DNA from: Ferrimonas sediminicola | GTDB lineage: Bacteria > Pseudomonadota > Gammaproteobacteria > Enterobacterales > Shewanellaceae | Direction: 5' to 3' | Length of the DNA stretch: 64,000 nt | Assembly: GCF_005116715.1 (NCBI RefSeq) | Contig: NZ_SWCI01000001.1 | Coordinates: 372,001 to 436,000 of the forward strand | Part shown: in pieces, positions 36,682 through 45,711 of the stretch | How the letters are laid out: every line of letters starts with the position of its first letter | How positions within the stretch are numbered: position 1 is the first letter of the stretch | Translations under genes and position numbers: made by a program | The notes under the pieces: model-generated | Database searches by the model: none | Seen by the model: only the letters and a program-made list of their open reading frames with translations | What the model was told of the DNA's origin: nothing

Positions 36682-37707
36682 TTAGAAGCGGTAGCGCAGA
36701 CCCAGGGTCATCACATCGTCATCGATGTCAGCGGCGCCTTTAACAGAAGCTTCGTAGTTGGCGTAGTGGGCGTACAGGTAAGCAGACTTGCTCAGGGTGT
36801 AGTCGCCACCAACGGTGAAGTTGGTCACATCTTCAACGGTACCGGCGGTGACACCTTGGGCCTTCTTGCCGAAGGTACCCAGAGCGCCATCTTCGTAACC
36901 GTACTGAGCCTTCAGCATGAAGTTGCCCAGGGGGTACTTGGCGGAAACGATGTAGCCGTCGGACTCAACGGAGGAGTCGGAGGTGGCTTCGGAGGACTGG
37001 TAGATGGCACCCAGGGCCAGGTCGGCGATCTTCACCTGACCGGTCAGACGCCAGGCAGTCAAGCCGCTGATGCCATCAACATAGCCGCCACCAACGTAGA
37101 AGTTGGCTTTCTTCAGGCCCTTGTCACCGTAGCCCAGGAACAGGGCGTAGTTGTCGCCGTCATCGCTGGTCTTGTCAGCGTTGTCGTCTTCCAGGATGTA
37201 GGTCAGCTTACCGGTCAGCAAGTCAACCTTGGGCAGAACATAGGTGATACCGTCACCCACACGATCCTGACCGGGCAGGATCATCGCGATGTCGGCGTTC
37301 AGGTTACCGAAGGCGTCAACGCCACCTTCGGAGTTCTTGAAGGCGGTGTCGTTTTTACCGAAGACCACTTCACCGAAGCCACCGGCCAGACCGAAGTAGG
37401 TGTTACGAGAGCTCAGTGCGTCTTTGCCACCATCCTTCTGATCCCAGCCATTGATGCCCAGCTCAACTTTATAGACAAGTTTCAGTGCACCGTTGATGTC
37501 GTGGGTGCCCTTGATACCGACGTTGGAGGAGTTGTTCTCCAGAACAGTGCCGGTGTCACCGTTGGTGATCTGAGTGGTGTAACCGGTGTCGGAATCGGTC
37601 ACAGAGATGTTCAGGTCACCGTAGAAGGTGGGCATTTGTGCCTGTGCGCCGAAAGAGGCGGCAACCAGTAGGGCAGCAGCAGAGAGGGCGGGTGTCCGTT
37701 TTAGCAT
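36682..37707 (-). CDS. Outer-membrane general porin (Gram-negative porin family)
   Basis: 341 residues. ATG 37707 has AGGAG nine bases upstream and opens a signal peptide (cleavage after AQA). The mature chain starts QMPTFYGDLNISVTDSD, has the loop-3 and strand patterns of sixteen-strand porins (NTYFGLAGGFGEVVFGKNDTAF) and ends TLGLRYRF with the BamA-type terminal Phe. It allows passive diffusion of small solutes. It converges on the DcaP-like gene. Codon use is highly biased, again suggesting abundance. Confidence 0.92.
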   Translation of the reverse strand: MLKRTPALSAAALLVAASFGAQAQMPTFYGDLNISVTDSDTGYTTQITNGDTGTVLENNSSNVGIKGTHDINGALKLVYKVELGINGWDQKDGGKDALSSRNTYFGLAGGFGEVVFGKNDTAFKNSEGGVDAFGNLNADIAMILPGQDRVGDGITYVLPKVDLLTGKLTYILEDDNADKTSDDGDNYALFLGYGDKGLKKANFYVGGGYVDGISGLTAWRLTGQVKIADLALGAIYQSSEATSDSSVESDGYIVSAKYPLGNFMLKAQYGYEDGALGTFGKKAQGVTAGTVEDVTNFTVGGDYTLSKSAYLYAHYANYEASVKGAADIDDDVMTLGLRYRF

Positions 37708-38058
37708 GATCAGTTTACTCCTGACGATCAATGAACGCCTGATTTAGATTTAACACAAAGGCAACATAAATCGCTGTGTATCAAGATTTAATCAGGCTTT
37801 TTAGTCATTTTGCGAACTCGATTCTGGCAGGAACTTTGTGACATGCAACCGTTGGTGATGTGATTTTTTGAGCTCGCGCACAAATTTGATGTGAAAAGTT
37901 TTAACTGTTGAGGGAGGTCAATAATTGGACATTTAATTCATTGATTAACAATGGCTAACTGGTTAGTGTGGACAGTTCGCCTTCGCTGTAACCTCGGGCG
38001 TCTCCCCGATCCCCCTCTCCCCTGTTATACTGCGGCCGATCTGGTCAGGACAGCGGTT
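37708..38058. other. Divergent promoter region of porin and tcdA
   Basis: 351 bp. It holds a long-range inverted repeat GCCTGATT/AATCAGGC (37738/37790) close to the porin start, repeated TAAATC motifs, and the near-palindrome CTAAC-TG-GTTAG (~37953). No gene is supported. The AT-rich middle likely carries the porin promoter. Confidence 0.5.
38023..38031 (+). promoter_or_regulatory. Extended -10 promoter element of tcdA
   Basis: TGT-TATACT, 27 bp before the ATG. Confidence 0.5.
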
Positions 38059-38853
38059 ATGAACGACGACTATCTACAGCGCTTTGGCGGCATCGGCCGC
38101 CTCTATGGTCCACTTGCCCTGGAGCGGTTCCGCCGTTCCCACATTGCCGTAGTCGGCATCGGCGGGGTGGGTACCTGGGTGGCCGAAGCCCTGGCTCGCA
38201 GCGGCATCGGTCAGATTACTCTAATCGACCTGGATGACATCTGTATTACCAACACCAACCGCCAGTGCCATGCCCTGAGGGAGACCGTGGGACGCTCCAA
38301 GGTGGCGGTGATGGCCGAGCGCCTCCGTGCCATCAACCCCGACTGTCGGGTCGAGGAGGTGGAGGAGTTTGTTGACAGCGACAACCTGTTTGAGCTGGTT
38401 GACGACGGCCTGGATTACCTGGTGGATTGCATCGACAGCGTCAAGGCCAAGGCGGCGCTGATCGCCCATTGCAAGCGGCGTAAGATCCGCATCGTCACCG
38501 TCGGCGGCGCCGGCGGTCAGCTGGACCCCACCCGGGTGCAGGTGGCGGACCTGGCCAAGACCTACCAGGACCCTCTGGCCGCCAAGGTGCGCAACCTGCT
38601 GCGCCGGGAATACAACTTCAGCAAGAACCCCAAACGCCGTTTCCAGGTAGAGTGCGTCTTCTCCGATGAACAGCTCAAGTACCCGGGCGCGGATGGCCAG
38701 ATCTGCCTGGCCAAGTCGGCCGCAGAGGGCCCCAAGGCGATGGATTGCGCCAGTGGCTTCGGGGCGGTGACCCCGGTCACCGGCACCTTCGGGTTTGTCG
38801 CGGCCAGCCGGGTATTGCTCAAGCTGGCGGCGCAGGCCGAGAAAGAGGCTTAA
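38059..38853 (+). CDS. tcdA: tRNA threonylcarbamoyladenosine dehydratase (CsdL/TcdA)
   Basis: 264 residues. An E1-like Rossmann domain carries the ATP loop VVGIGGVGTW (33-38) and DLDDICITNTNRQ. The family signature PTRVQVADLAKTYQDPL and the C-terminal GFGAVTPVTGTFGFVAA follow. It cyclises t6A37 of tRNA to ct6A using ATP; CsdA/CsdE help the reaction in E. coli. Their genes lie 1 kb downstream on the other strand. ATG 38059 with AGGA upstream gives the family N-terminus MNDDYLQRFGGIGRLYG. Confidence 0.96.
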   Translation: MNDDYLQRFGGIGRLYGPLALERFRRSHIAVVGIGGVGTWVAEALARSGIGQITLIDLDDICITNTNRQCHALRETVGRSKVAVMAERLRAINPDCRVEEVEEFVDSDNLFELVDDGLDYLVDCIDSVKAKAALIAHCKRRKIRIVTVGGAGGQLDPTRVQVADLAKTYQDPLAAKVRNLLRREYNFSKNPKRRFQVECVFSDEQLKYPGADGQICLAKSAAEGPKAMDCASGFGAVTPVTGTFGFVAASRVLLKLAAQAEKEA

Positions 38854-38892
38854 TATTTCCACTGCTTGGGCTTGTCAGGAAGGGGCGGGGCG

Positions 38893-39819
38893 GTGTTGTC
38901 GAGAGCGTGCTGGATAGTCTGGTTGCTGGTGGGCCCCTGTGCCCAGGTTGTGGCACAGCCCCGGGAGGGGGAGCCGGAGCCGCCACCCTGGTATGACAAG
39001 GCCCACACCCTGCTGTCCGGCTCTGCCCAGCGCACCGCCCTCTGGTTTGATCACTTCTTCGGTCCCAGCGATGATGCCGATCAGGCATCCAGTCACTTCA
39101 GGCTGAGAGCCCAGCGGGAGTTCATCGAGCGGGAAAGCGATCAATGGGGCCTGCGCCTGTCCGCCGCCTATTATCTTCCCCAGACCGAACGTCGGCTCAA
39201 GCTGCTGCTGGAATCCGACGAAGAGGATGAGGAGCTGGGTGATCTCTTCACCGGCACGGGAGAGGGCACCACTCGAGCGGCCCTGCGCTGGATCCCGTTG
39301 GACCGAAAACGCTGGGATCTGTCGCTGGATCTCGGCGCCAGCGTGGACTCGGGCATTCAGCCCTTTGTTCGGGGACGAGCCCGCTACTACGACAACCTGG
39401 ATCAGCGAACCTTGCTGAAGGCAAGCCAGGAGTTGAGGTTGCAATCCGATGAGGGCTGGAGTGAAACCACAGGGCTGAATCTGGAGCGGCACAGTGACGG
39501 ACATGCCCTGCTGTGGCGAAATTGGCTGTTCTATGGCGAGGAGAGCGACGGCCTGGAGTGGAACAGCAAGCTGAGCCGGGTCGAATGGCTCAATGAGCGT
39601 ACCGCCCTGTCGCTGTTTGTCGCCGCCTCCGGGGCCACCGACGATCCCGGGATCCAGAGTGAGATCCGCCGGTTGGGACTGACATTGCGTCAGAGCTTCC
39701 TGCGCAGCTGGCTGTTCTACGAAGTGGAACCCCAGCTCACCTGGCCCAGGCAGTATGGGTTTGACACCAACCTGGAGCTGACCCTGACTCTGGAGGCCCA
39801 GTTCGGCCAGCGCCGCTAG
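38893..39819 (+). CDS. Putative outer-membrane beta-barrel protein of unknown function
   Basis: 308 residues from GTG 38893 (AGGAAGG nine bases upstream), opening a signal peptide (SRACWIVWLLVGPCAQVVAQ). The mature protein alternates hydrophobic and polar residues over short strands (WGLRLSAAYYLP, DLSLDLGASVDSG, ALSLFVAASGA, LELTLTLEAQFG), as expected for a barrel of ~10-12 strands. A very acidic loop (ESDEEDEELGDLF) is notable. No family is recognised. It sits between tcdA and csdE; its stop overlaps the convergent csdE stop by 4 nt. TTG 38866 is an alternative start. Confidence 0.75.
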   Translation: MLSRACWIVWLLVGPCAQVVAQPREGEPEPPPWYDKAHTLLSGSAQRTALWFDHFFGPSDDADQASSHFRLRAQREFIERESDQWGLRLSAAYYLPQTERRLKLLLESDEEDEELGDLFTGTGEGTTRAALRWIPLDRKRWDLSLDLGASVDSGIQPFVRGRARYYDNLDQRTLLKASQELRLQSDEGWSETTGLNLERHSDGHALLWRNWLFYGEESDGLEWNSKLSRVEWLNERTALSLFVAASGATDDPGIQSEIRRLGLTLRQSFLRSWLFYEVEPQLTWPRQYGFDTNLELTLTLEAQFGQRR

Positions 39820-40277
39820 CCGGGCTGTGGCGCCGAGGCCCGGGTGCGAATGGCCGCGACCAGGGCCGCCACTCCGTTGGCTCGGGAGGGGCTGAGATGG
39901 GCCGACAGACCCAGTTCACTGAACCAGCTGTCCAGATCCAGGTCGCGAATGGTCTGGTCGCTGCTGTGGTTGCAGGTGCTGAGGATCAGCACCAGCAGCC
40001 CCTTGATGATGCGGGATTCGCTGTCCGCCAGGAAATGGTGCTGCCCCTGCTCATCGCGATGGTGGTAGAGCCAGGCCTTGCTTTCGCAGCCGGCCACTTC
40101 CGCGTCCTCCCTTTGCCACTGTGGGGCCAAAGCAGGCATACGGCTGCCCAGTTTCATGATGATGCGGTAACGCCCCTGCCAGTGGGACTGAGCCGTCAGC
40201 TCCTGGTGCAACTGCTCACGGGTCAGTTCTCTGCCCAGAGGGGAGTCCAGAAACTCTTGAATGCCGGGTTTAATCAT
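39816..40277 (-). CDS. csdE: SufE-family sulfur acceptor CsdE
   Basis: 153 residues. SufE fold with the sulfur-accepting Cys64 in AEVAGCESKAWLYH, the conserved loop. It takes persulfide sulfur from CsdA. Its ATG overlaps the end of csdA by 8 nt, so the pair is translationally coupled. The C-terminal part (RIIKGLLVLILS, LGLSAHLSPSRANGVAALV) is also family-typical. Confidence 0.93.
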   Translation of the reverse strand: MIKPGIQEFLDSPLGRELTREQLHQELTAQSHWQGRYRIIMKLGSRMPALAPQWQREDAEVAGCESKAWLYHHRDEQGQHHFLADSESRIIKGLLVLILSTCNHSSDQTIRDLDLDSWFSELGLSAHLSPSRANGVAALVAAIRTRASAPQPG

Positions 40278-41481
40278 CGAGAAACTCCGTGATCTCCTTG
40301 AGGGCGCTGAGGAAGGCGTCCACCTCTTCGAGGCTGTTATAGGCGGCGAACGAGACCCGGCAACTGCCCTTGAGTCCCAGCGCCTGCATCAGCGGCTGGC
40401 AGCAGTGGTGGCCACAGCGCACCGCTACGCCCGCCTGGTCCAGCAGGATGCCGATATCCTGATGGTGTTCCCCCTCTACTCTGAAGGAGAGCGCCCCAAG
40501 ATTGTGGCCTCTACCCGCGATCGCTTCCACGCCAGGTAGGGCAGCCATACCCGCCTTCACTCTCTCCATCAGCGCGGTTTCGTGGGCCTGCAACGCTTTC
40601 CTGTCCAACTCGTCGATAAAGGCCAGTGCCTCTCCCAGGCCGATGGCTTCGGCGATGGCGGGGGTGCCGGCCTCAAACTTGTAGGGGAGACGGTTGAACT
40701 GACTGCCCTCAAAGCTGACCTGCTGGATCATCTCGCCGCCATATTGATAGGGGGGCATCTGCTCCAACAGTTCCCGGCGTCCCCAAAGCACCCCGATGCC
40801 CGTGGGACCGTAGCATTTGTGGCCAGAGAAGGCGTAAAAGTCACACCCCAGTGTCTGCACGTCGATCTCCAGGTGGGCCACAGCCTGGGCACCATCCACT
40901 ATGGTGATGGCGCCCGCGGCCCTGGCCTCGGGCAGCATCACCTCCAGTGGGGCCACCTTGCCCAGGGCATTGGAGACCTGGGTGAGGCTGACCACCCGGG
41001 TTTTGGGGCCCAGCAGAGCCTGGTAGGCATCCAGGTCCAGGTCGCCGTCGCCAGTCAGTGGGATCGGGATCAGCTTGGCGCCGGTGCGCATCGCCATCTG
41101 CTGCCAGGGTACGATGCAGGCGTGGTGAGCCCAGGTGTCGATCAGGATCTCATCCCCGGGCTGCAGCAGATGACTGCCCAGACTCTGGGCCAGCAGGTTC
41201 ATCGATTCTGTGGTGCCCCGGGTGAAAATCACCTCCTCTCGCGCCGGAGCATTGATGAAGCTCTGAACCTTGTCCCTAGCGCCCTCGAACGTGCGGGTGG
41301 CCAGGTCGGAAAGACGATGGGCCCCGCGATGGACATTGGCATTCTGCTCCCGGTAGAAACGGTTCATCGCCGAGAGCACCCGCTCAGGCTTCTGCGTGGT
41401 GGCGGCGTTGTCCAGGTAGACCAGATCCGGCTGGTTCAGGGCAGGGAACTGGTTTCGCAAGTGGTACAGTGGTGCGCTCAT
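40270..41481 (-). CDS. csdA: Cysteine desulfurase CsdA
   Basis: 403 residues, a class V PLP enzyme of the group II (SufS/CsdA) type. The PLP Lys222 is in FSGHKCYGPTG; the catalytic Cys356 is in AVRCGHHCCQPLM. DNAATTQKP at the N-terminus and WAHHACIVPWQ fit the family. It removes sulfur from cysteine and passes it to CsdE. It is the first gene of csdA-csdE. Confidence 0.95.
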   Translation of the reverse strand: MSAPLYHLRNQFPALNQPDLVYLDNAATTQKPERVLSAMNRFYREQNANVHRGAHRLSDLATRTFEGARDKVQSFINAPAREEVIFTRGTTESMNLLAQSLGSHLLQPGDEILIDTWAHHACIVPWQQMAMRTGAKLIPIPLTGDGDLDLDAYQALLGPKTRVVSLTQVSNALGKVAPLEVMLPEARAAGAITIVDGAQAVAHLEIDVQTLGCDFYAFSGHKCYGPTGIGVLWGRRELLEQMPPYQYGGEMIQQVSFEGSQFNRLPYKFEAGTPAIAEAIGLGEALAFIDELDRKALQAHETALMERVKAGMAALPGVEAIAGRGHNLGALSFRVEGEHHQDIGILLDQAGVAVRCGHHCCQPLMQALGLKGSCRVSFAAYNSLEEVDAFLSALKEITEFLDD

Positions 41482-41710
41482 CGAGGTTCCATCAAGGTAA
41501 TCCGGCGGCAGAGAATGACCAATCCCTGTCTCGGTTGCAAGTGATCACAGGAAGGATACCAGTTTTGTCTGAATCCGGGAGCCAGGCTCCTGGCATGGCT
41601 GGTTAACTTACTGTTAACGGCGTTAAAACTCTGTGGATCTATCTGGTCGGAGCTGCTTAAATGGGGGCTGGCTCACTGGGGAGGTGAGCACACCAACAAG
41701 GAAGATGATA

Positions 41711-44290
41711 ATGATAAGATCACCTCTGTGGGTCGCCGTAGCCATGGCGACCGGCCTGACGCTGTCAGGCTGCAGCAACGATGATAACCGTGATTCCACC
41801 ACTCTGCCCCCTGAACCCGCCCCCGAAGTGCAGGTGTTTGCCGAGAATGGTCTGCTGGATGTGCGCATCCGCCGCACCACCTTTGGCGTGCCCCACATCG
41901 AGGCAGACAGCATTGAGAGCCTGGCGTTTGGTTCCGGCTATGCCCAGGCTCAGGACCACCTCTGCCTGCTGGCGGACGGCATCATCAAGGCCAACAGTGA
42001 GCGCGCCAAGTATTTCGGCCCCCACAAGAGCATCGATTTCGCCACCGGTCTGGCCAAGGAAGAGGACAACCAGAATCTGATCAGTGATTTCGGCTACAAG
42101 GCACTGGGAGTGCGTCAGTCCGCCGCCGAGTTGATCGGGACCCTGCCGGACCGATCCCGGGCGATGCTCTCCGGCTTCGCCGCCGGCTATAACCTCTACC
42201 TGGCGGACCTGGCTTCCGGGGCGGTGACCACTCCCAACCTGCCCTGTGCCGGTCAGCCCTGGGTCAAGCCGATGGCCGACGTGGATATGCTGACCTACCT
42301 GTTCTCCATCGCGCTGCTGCCCGGTGCCGCCAACTTTATGGATCTGATCTTCTTCGCTAATCCCGGCGATGGTGACGAGTACCTGCCCCGCCCGGCGGCG
42401 ACCGCCTCGGTGCCCAGGCAGGGACAGATGATGCTGGCGGAGATCCGCGCCAAGGCACAGGCCCGGGCTGCCACCCTGGCTACCCCCGAGGTCAACCCCA
42501 GGGAGATGGGCTCCAACGGCTGGGGCCTGGGTAGCGAGGTGACTGACAATGGCAGGGGGATCGTCCTGGGCAACCCCCACTTCCCCCATACCGGCCAGCT
42601 GCGCTTCTGGCAGTCGCACCTGACCATTCCTGGCCACCTCAATGTGATGGGCGGCTCCCTGGTGGGGATGCCCGGGGCGGTCAACATCGGCTTCAACCAG
42701 AACCTGGCCTGGACCCACACCTTCTCCACCGCCGAGCACTTCATCATGTACAACCTCAGCCTGAAGGAGGGGGATCGCCTCACCTACCTGTTTGAGGGGG
42801 AGGAGAGGGCCATCACTCCCAAGACCCTCACCGTCGAGGTCAACATCGGTGGCGGGGTGACCATCCCCCTGGAGAAGGAGGTGTACCTGACCGCCAAGGG
42901 GCCCATGGTGGAGGCTCCGCCAGCGCTGGCGCCCTTCCCCTGGGATGACACCCAGGCGTTCTTTATTCAGGACGCCAACATGAACAACGTGGATGTGCTG
43001 GAGCACTGGTCTGCCATGAACTTCGCCAGCAATCTGGAGGAGTTCCAGCAGGCGTTCAAGAGCTTCGACGGGGTGATCTTCAACAACACCATGTACGCCG
43101 ATGATCAGGGTAACGCCTTCTACATCGATGACTCCACCGTGCCCAACATCGGCAGCGAGGCGGAAAATGCCCTGAGGCTGAGTCCGGAGCTGCGCGCCGC
43201 CCGCGATCAGGCTGGTTTCACCATCCTGCCCGGGGACGAGGCGCGCTTCGCCTTTGACGGCGCGGTCCCCTATGAGCGTGCCCCCAAGCTGGTGCGCCGG
43301 GACTTTGTGCAGAACTCCAACAACTCCTACTGGATCACCAACCCCGCCGAGCCCATCGAGCATGTCTCGCCACTCTATGGCAAGCGCCGGGTCCAGCAGT
43401 CACTGCGCACCCGGATGGGGCTGACCCTGATGAGTGACGCCCGCGGCGACGACGACAAGTTCAGCCCCGCCGAGGTGGAGTCGGCTCTGCTCTCCAACCG
43501 CGCCTACCTGGCGGAGCTGGTGCTGCCCCAACTGCTGCTGCAGTGCCAGGCTCAGGGGACGACGCCTGTGGTGGTCAGCGACAGCCTGAGTGTCAACATC
43601 ACCCCCGCCTGCGCCGCCCTGGCTAAGTGGAACGGGGCCCAGAACCAGGACAGCGTCGCCGGTGCCCTGTTGCGTGAGTTCGGTTACCGCTTCGACAGCG
43701 ATGTCCACCTGGACGTGCCTTTCGTCTACACCGACCCCATCAATACTCCGAATACCCTGGCGTCGGACGGTGCGGCCCTGGTGGCCCTGGCGGCGGCCAG
43801 CGTCACCCTGACCCAGAATGGCTTCGACCTGGAGGCGCCCCTGGGCCAGATGCAGTTCGTGGAGAAGTCTTTGCCCAACGGTCAGCCTTCAGGGGTGCGT
43901 TTCCCCTGGTCCGGGGCCAACAACTTCGAGGGGGGCTTCAACGTCTTCGCCTACACCAACCGTCCCGGTGATGACACCCTGCTGCCTCAGCACGCCTATG
44001 AGCCCGCCATCGATGCGGTCACCGGTCAGCCGACCCGCTCCGAGCTGACCACCGAGGGCTACCACATCGATTACGGCTCCAGCTGGATGATGGTGGTGGG
44101 CTTTGGTGATCAGGGGCCCGAGGGACGCGGGTTGTTGACCTACTCCGAGGCCTACAATGCCCACTCCCCCCACTGGGCGGATCAGACCAGCTACTACTCG
44201 GACAACACCGCCTTGAGGCCATTACTGTTTACCGAAGAGGCGATCGCCGCCGAGACTCTGTCGGACATCCGGTTGCAGTATCAGAAGTAA
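41711..44290 (+). CDS. Penicillin-acylase-family lipoprotein
   Basis: 859 residues of an Ntn-hydrolase. A lipobox LSGC is near residue 20, so the enzyme is membrane-anchored in the envelope. The chain would self-cleave at Gly267-Ser268 in REMGSNGWGLGSE, freeing Ser268 as nucleophile; the alpha chain contains FGVPHIEADS and GYAQAQDHLC. The beta chain has NIGFNQNLAWTHTFS and a late Asn in the GANNFEGGFN block. The group includes PvdQ and aculeacin-type acylases that remove acyl chains, including from homoserine lactones; the substrate is unknown. ATG 41711 is eight bases from AGGA; 41705 is too close. Confidence 0.92.
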   Translation: MIRSPLWVAVAMATGLTLSGCSNDDNRDSTTLPPEPAPEVQVFAENGLLDVRIRRTTFGVPHIEADSIESLAFGSGYAQAQDHLCLLADGIIKANSERAKYFGPHKSIDFATGLAKEEDNQNLISDFGYKALGVRQSAAELIGTLPDRSRAMLSGFAAGYNLYLADLASGAVTTPNLPCAGQPWVKPMADVDMLTYLFSIALLPGAANFMDLIFFANPGDGDEYLPRPAATASVPRQGQMMLAEIRAKAQARAATLATPEVNPREMGSNGWGLGSEVTDNGRGIVLGNPHFPHTGQLRFWQSHLTIPGHLNVMGGSLVGMPGAVNIGFNQNLAWTHTFSTAEHFIMYNLSLKEGDRLTYLFEGEERAITPKTLTVEVNIGGGVTIPLEKEVYLTAKGPMVEAPPALAPFPWDDTQAFFIQDANMNNVDVLEHWSAMNFASNLEEFQQAFKSFDGVIFNNTMYADDQGNAFYIDDSTVPNIGSEAENALRLSPELRAARDQAGFTILPGDEARFAFDGAVPYERAPKLVRRDFVQNSNNSYWITNPAEPIEHVSPLYGKRRVQQSLRTRMGLTLMSDARGDDDKFSPAEVESALLSNRAYLAELVLPQLLLQCQAQGTTPVVVSDSLSVNITPACAALAKWNGAQNQDSVAGALLREFGYRFDSDVHLDVPFVYTDPINTPNTLASDGAALVALAAASVTLTQNGFDLEAPLGQMQFVEKSLPNGQPSGVRFPWSGANNFEGGFNVFAYTNRPGDDTLLPQHAYEPAIDAVTGQPTRSELTTEGYHIDYGSSWMMVVGFGDQGPEGRGLLTYSEAYNAHSPHWADQTSYYSDNTALRPLLFTEEAIAAETLSDIRLQYQK

Positions 44291-44316
44291 CCCCTTCCCA
44301 GGGGGTGACGCCAACA

Positions 44317-44344
44317 AGAGGGGCGCCGGATGCGCCCCTCTTTA
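44317..44344 (+). terminator. Terminator of the acylase gene
   Basis: Stem AGAGGGGCGC/GCGCCCCTCT with CGGAT loop, followed by a short TTTA. Confidence 0.8.
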
Positions 44345-44448
44345 TTGGGTTTGCCGGAACTGATCCGGATCAACTCCCCGACATCTTATCTCCTCTGAAC
44401 CCTGTTTCCACTTGAATTGGAACGAATCCTGGCACAGTATGGGAAAAT

Positions 44449-44464
44449 ATATGGATATCCATAT
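44449..44464. promoter_or_regulatory. 16-bp perfect palindrome upstream of the thioredoxin-permease pair
   Basis: ATATGGATATCCATAT, centred 33 bp before the thioredoxin ATG within the presumed core promoter. Its form suits a dimeric repressor such as an ArsR-type protein. No regulator gene is adjacent. Confidence 0.65.
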
Positions 44465-44489
44465 TTTCTGAATTTTAGAAGAGGCAAAG

Positions 44490-44726
44490 ATGAAGATTGA
44501 GATTCTCGGAAGCGGCTGCAAGAAGTGCCACACCCTGGCGGAGATGGTGGATACCCGGGCCAAGGAGCTGGGATTGGAGTTCCAGCTGGAACACGTGACC
44601 GACATGGGCCGAATCCTGGACTACGGGGTGATGCGTACGCCCGCCATCGTCATCGACGGTGAGGTGAAGCACAGTGGCTCCCTGCCGGAGCGGGCGGAGC
44701 TGGATGCGTTGTTGAACCGGGGCTGA
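44490..44726 (+). CDS. Small thioredoxin-fold protein
   Basis: 78 residues with a redox CxxC at the N-terminus of helix 1 (ILGSGCKKCHTLAEM, Cys10/Cys13) and the cis-Pro loop MRTPAIVID. This is the redox-active disulfide family (TM0996/MTH895-like) often encoded beside ArsP-type permeases. The permease starts 4 nt after its stop, so the two form an operon. It probably reduces or hands a thiophilic substrate to the permease; that is inference. Confidence 0.93.
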   Translation: MKIEILGSGCKKCHTLAEMVDTRAKELGLEFQLEHVTDMGRILDYGVMRTPAIVIDGEVKHSGSLPERAELDALLNRG

Positions 44727-44730
44727 TTCC

Positions 44731-45711
44731 ATGTTCGAGTGGTTCGGTGAGCTGGCCAGTCTGCTGGTGTACCAGTGGCTGGGCATGGCACCACAGAGCA
44801 GGCTGGGGCAGGCACTGCACTTCTTCGTGGAGGACACCAGCAAGATTTTGGTGTTGCTGGTGGTGATGATCTACCTCATCGCGCTGGTCCGTGCCTCCCT
44901 GGATGTGGAGCGGGTGCGTCACTACTTGAGTGGCAAGAGCCGGGGTGCCGGCTATCTGCTGGGATCGGGTTTCGGCGCCATCACCCCCTTCTGCTCCTGC
45001 TCCAGCATTCCGGTGTTCCTGGGCTTCACCTCGGCGGGGATCCCCGTGGGGATCACCATGGCGTTTCTGATCACCTCGCCATTGATCAACGAGGTGGCGC
45101 TGTTGCTGCTGCTCAGTCTGTTGGGGTGGCAACTGACCCTGATCTACGTGGTGGTGGGGATGGCCATTGGCATGGCGGGCGGGGTCCTGCTGGATGCCAT
45201 GGGGGCCGAGCGCTGGTTGCAGCCCCTGGCAGCCCGGGCGCACGCTATGGGCCAGCAGGCGGAGCCCCTGGACGACGATGAGGAGACTGCGACTCTGACC
45301 CTGAGGCAGCGCCACCAGTTTGCCCGGGAGGAGACTCAGGAGATTTTTGGTCGGGTGTGGAAGTGGGTGATCATCGGTGTCGGCCTGGGGGCGGCGCTGC
45401 ATGGTTTCGTCCCGGCCGGCTGGCTGCAATCCCATCTGGGAGAGGGCCAGTGGTGGTCGGTGCCGGCGGCGGTGGGCTTGGGCATTCCCCTGTATGCCAA
45501 CGCCACCGGGGTGATCCCGGTGATGGAGAGCCTGCTGCTGCAGGGGGTGCCCCTGGGCACCACCCTGGCTTTCTGCATGAGCACCGTTGCCGCCAGCTTC
45601 CCCGAGTTTGTGATGCTCAAGCAGGTGATGCAGTGGCGGCTGCTGGCGTTGCTGTTTGCCCTGCTGCTGGCGGGGTTCACCCTGATGGGCTGGGTACTCA
45701 ACCTGGTTTAA
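44731..45711 (+). CDS. ArsP/DUF318 permease
   Basis: 326 residues with about eight TM helices. The half-site signatures are FGAITPFCSCSSIPVFLGFTSAG and AAVGLGIPLYANATGVIPVME. The paired Cys in PFCSCSS are those linked to trivalent organoarsenical efflux in ArsP. The acidic central loop (EPLDDDEETATLTL) lacks the Cys-Cys repeats of the other ArsP-type permease in this window. The substrate is unknown. The stop overlaps the convergent yjjX stop. Confidence 0.9.
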   Translation: MFEWFGELASLLVYQWLGMAPQSRLGQALHFFVEDTSKILVLLVVMIYLIALVRASLDVERVRHYLSGKSRGAGYLLGSGFGAITPFCSCSSIPVFLGFTSAGIPVGITMAFLITSPLINEVALLLLLSLLGWQLTLIYVVVGMAIGMAGGVLLDAMGAERWLQPLAARAHAMGQQAEPLDDDEETATLTLRQRHQFAREETQEIFGRVWKWVIIGVGLGAALHGFVPAGWLQSHLGEGQWWSVPAAVGLGIPLYANATGVIPVMESLLLQGVPLGTTLAFCMSTVAASFPEFVMLKQVMQWRLLALLFALLLAGFTLMGWVLNLV

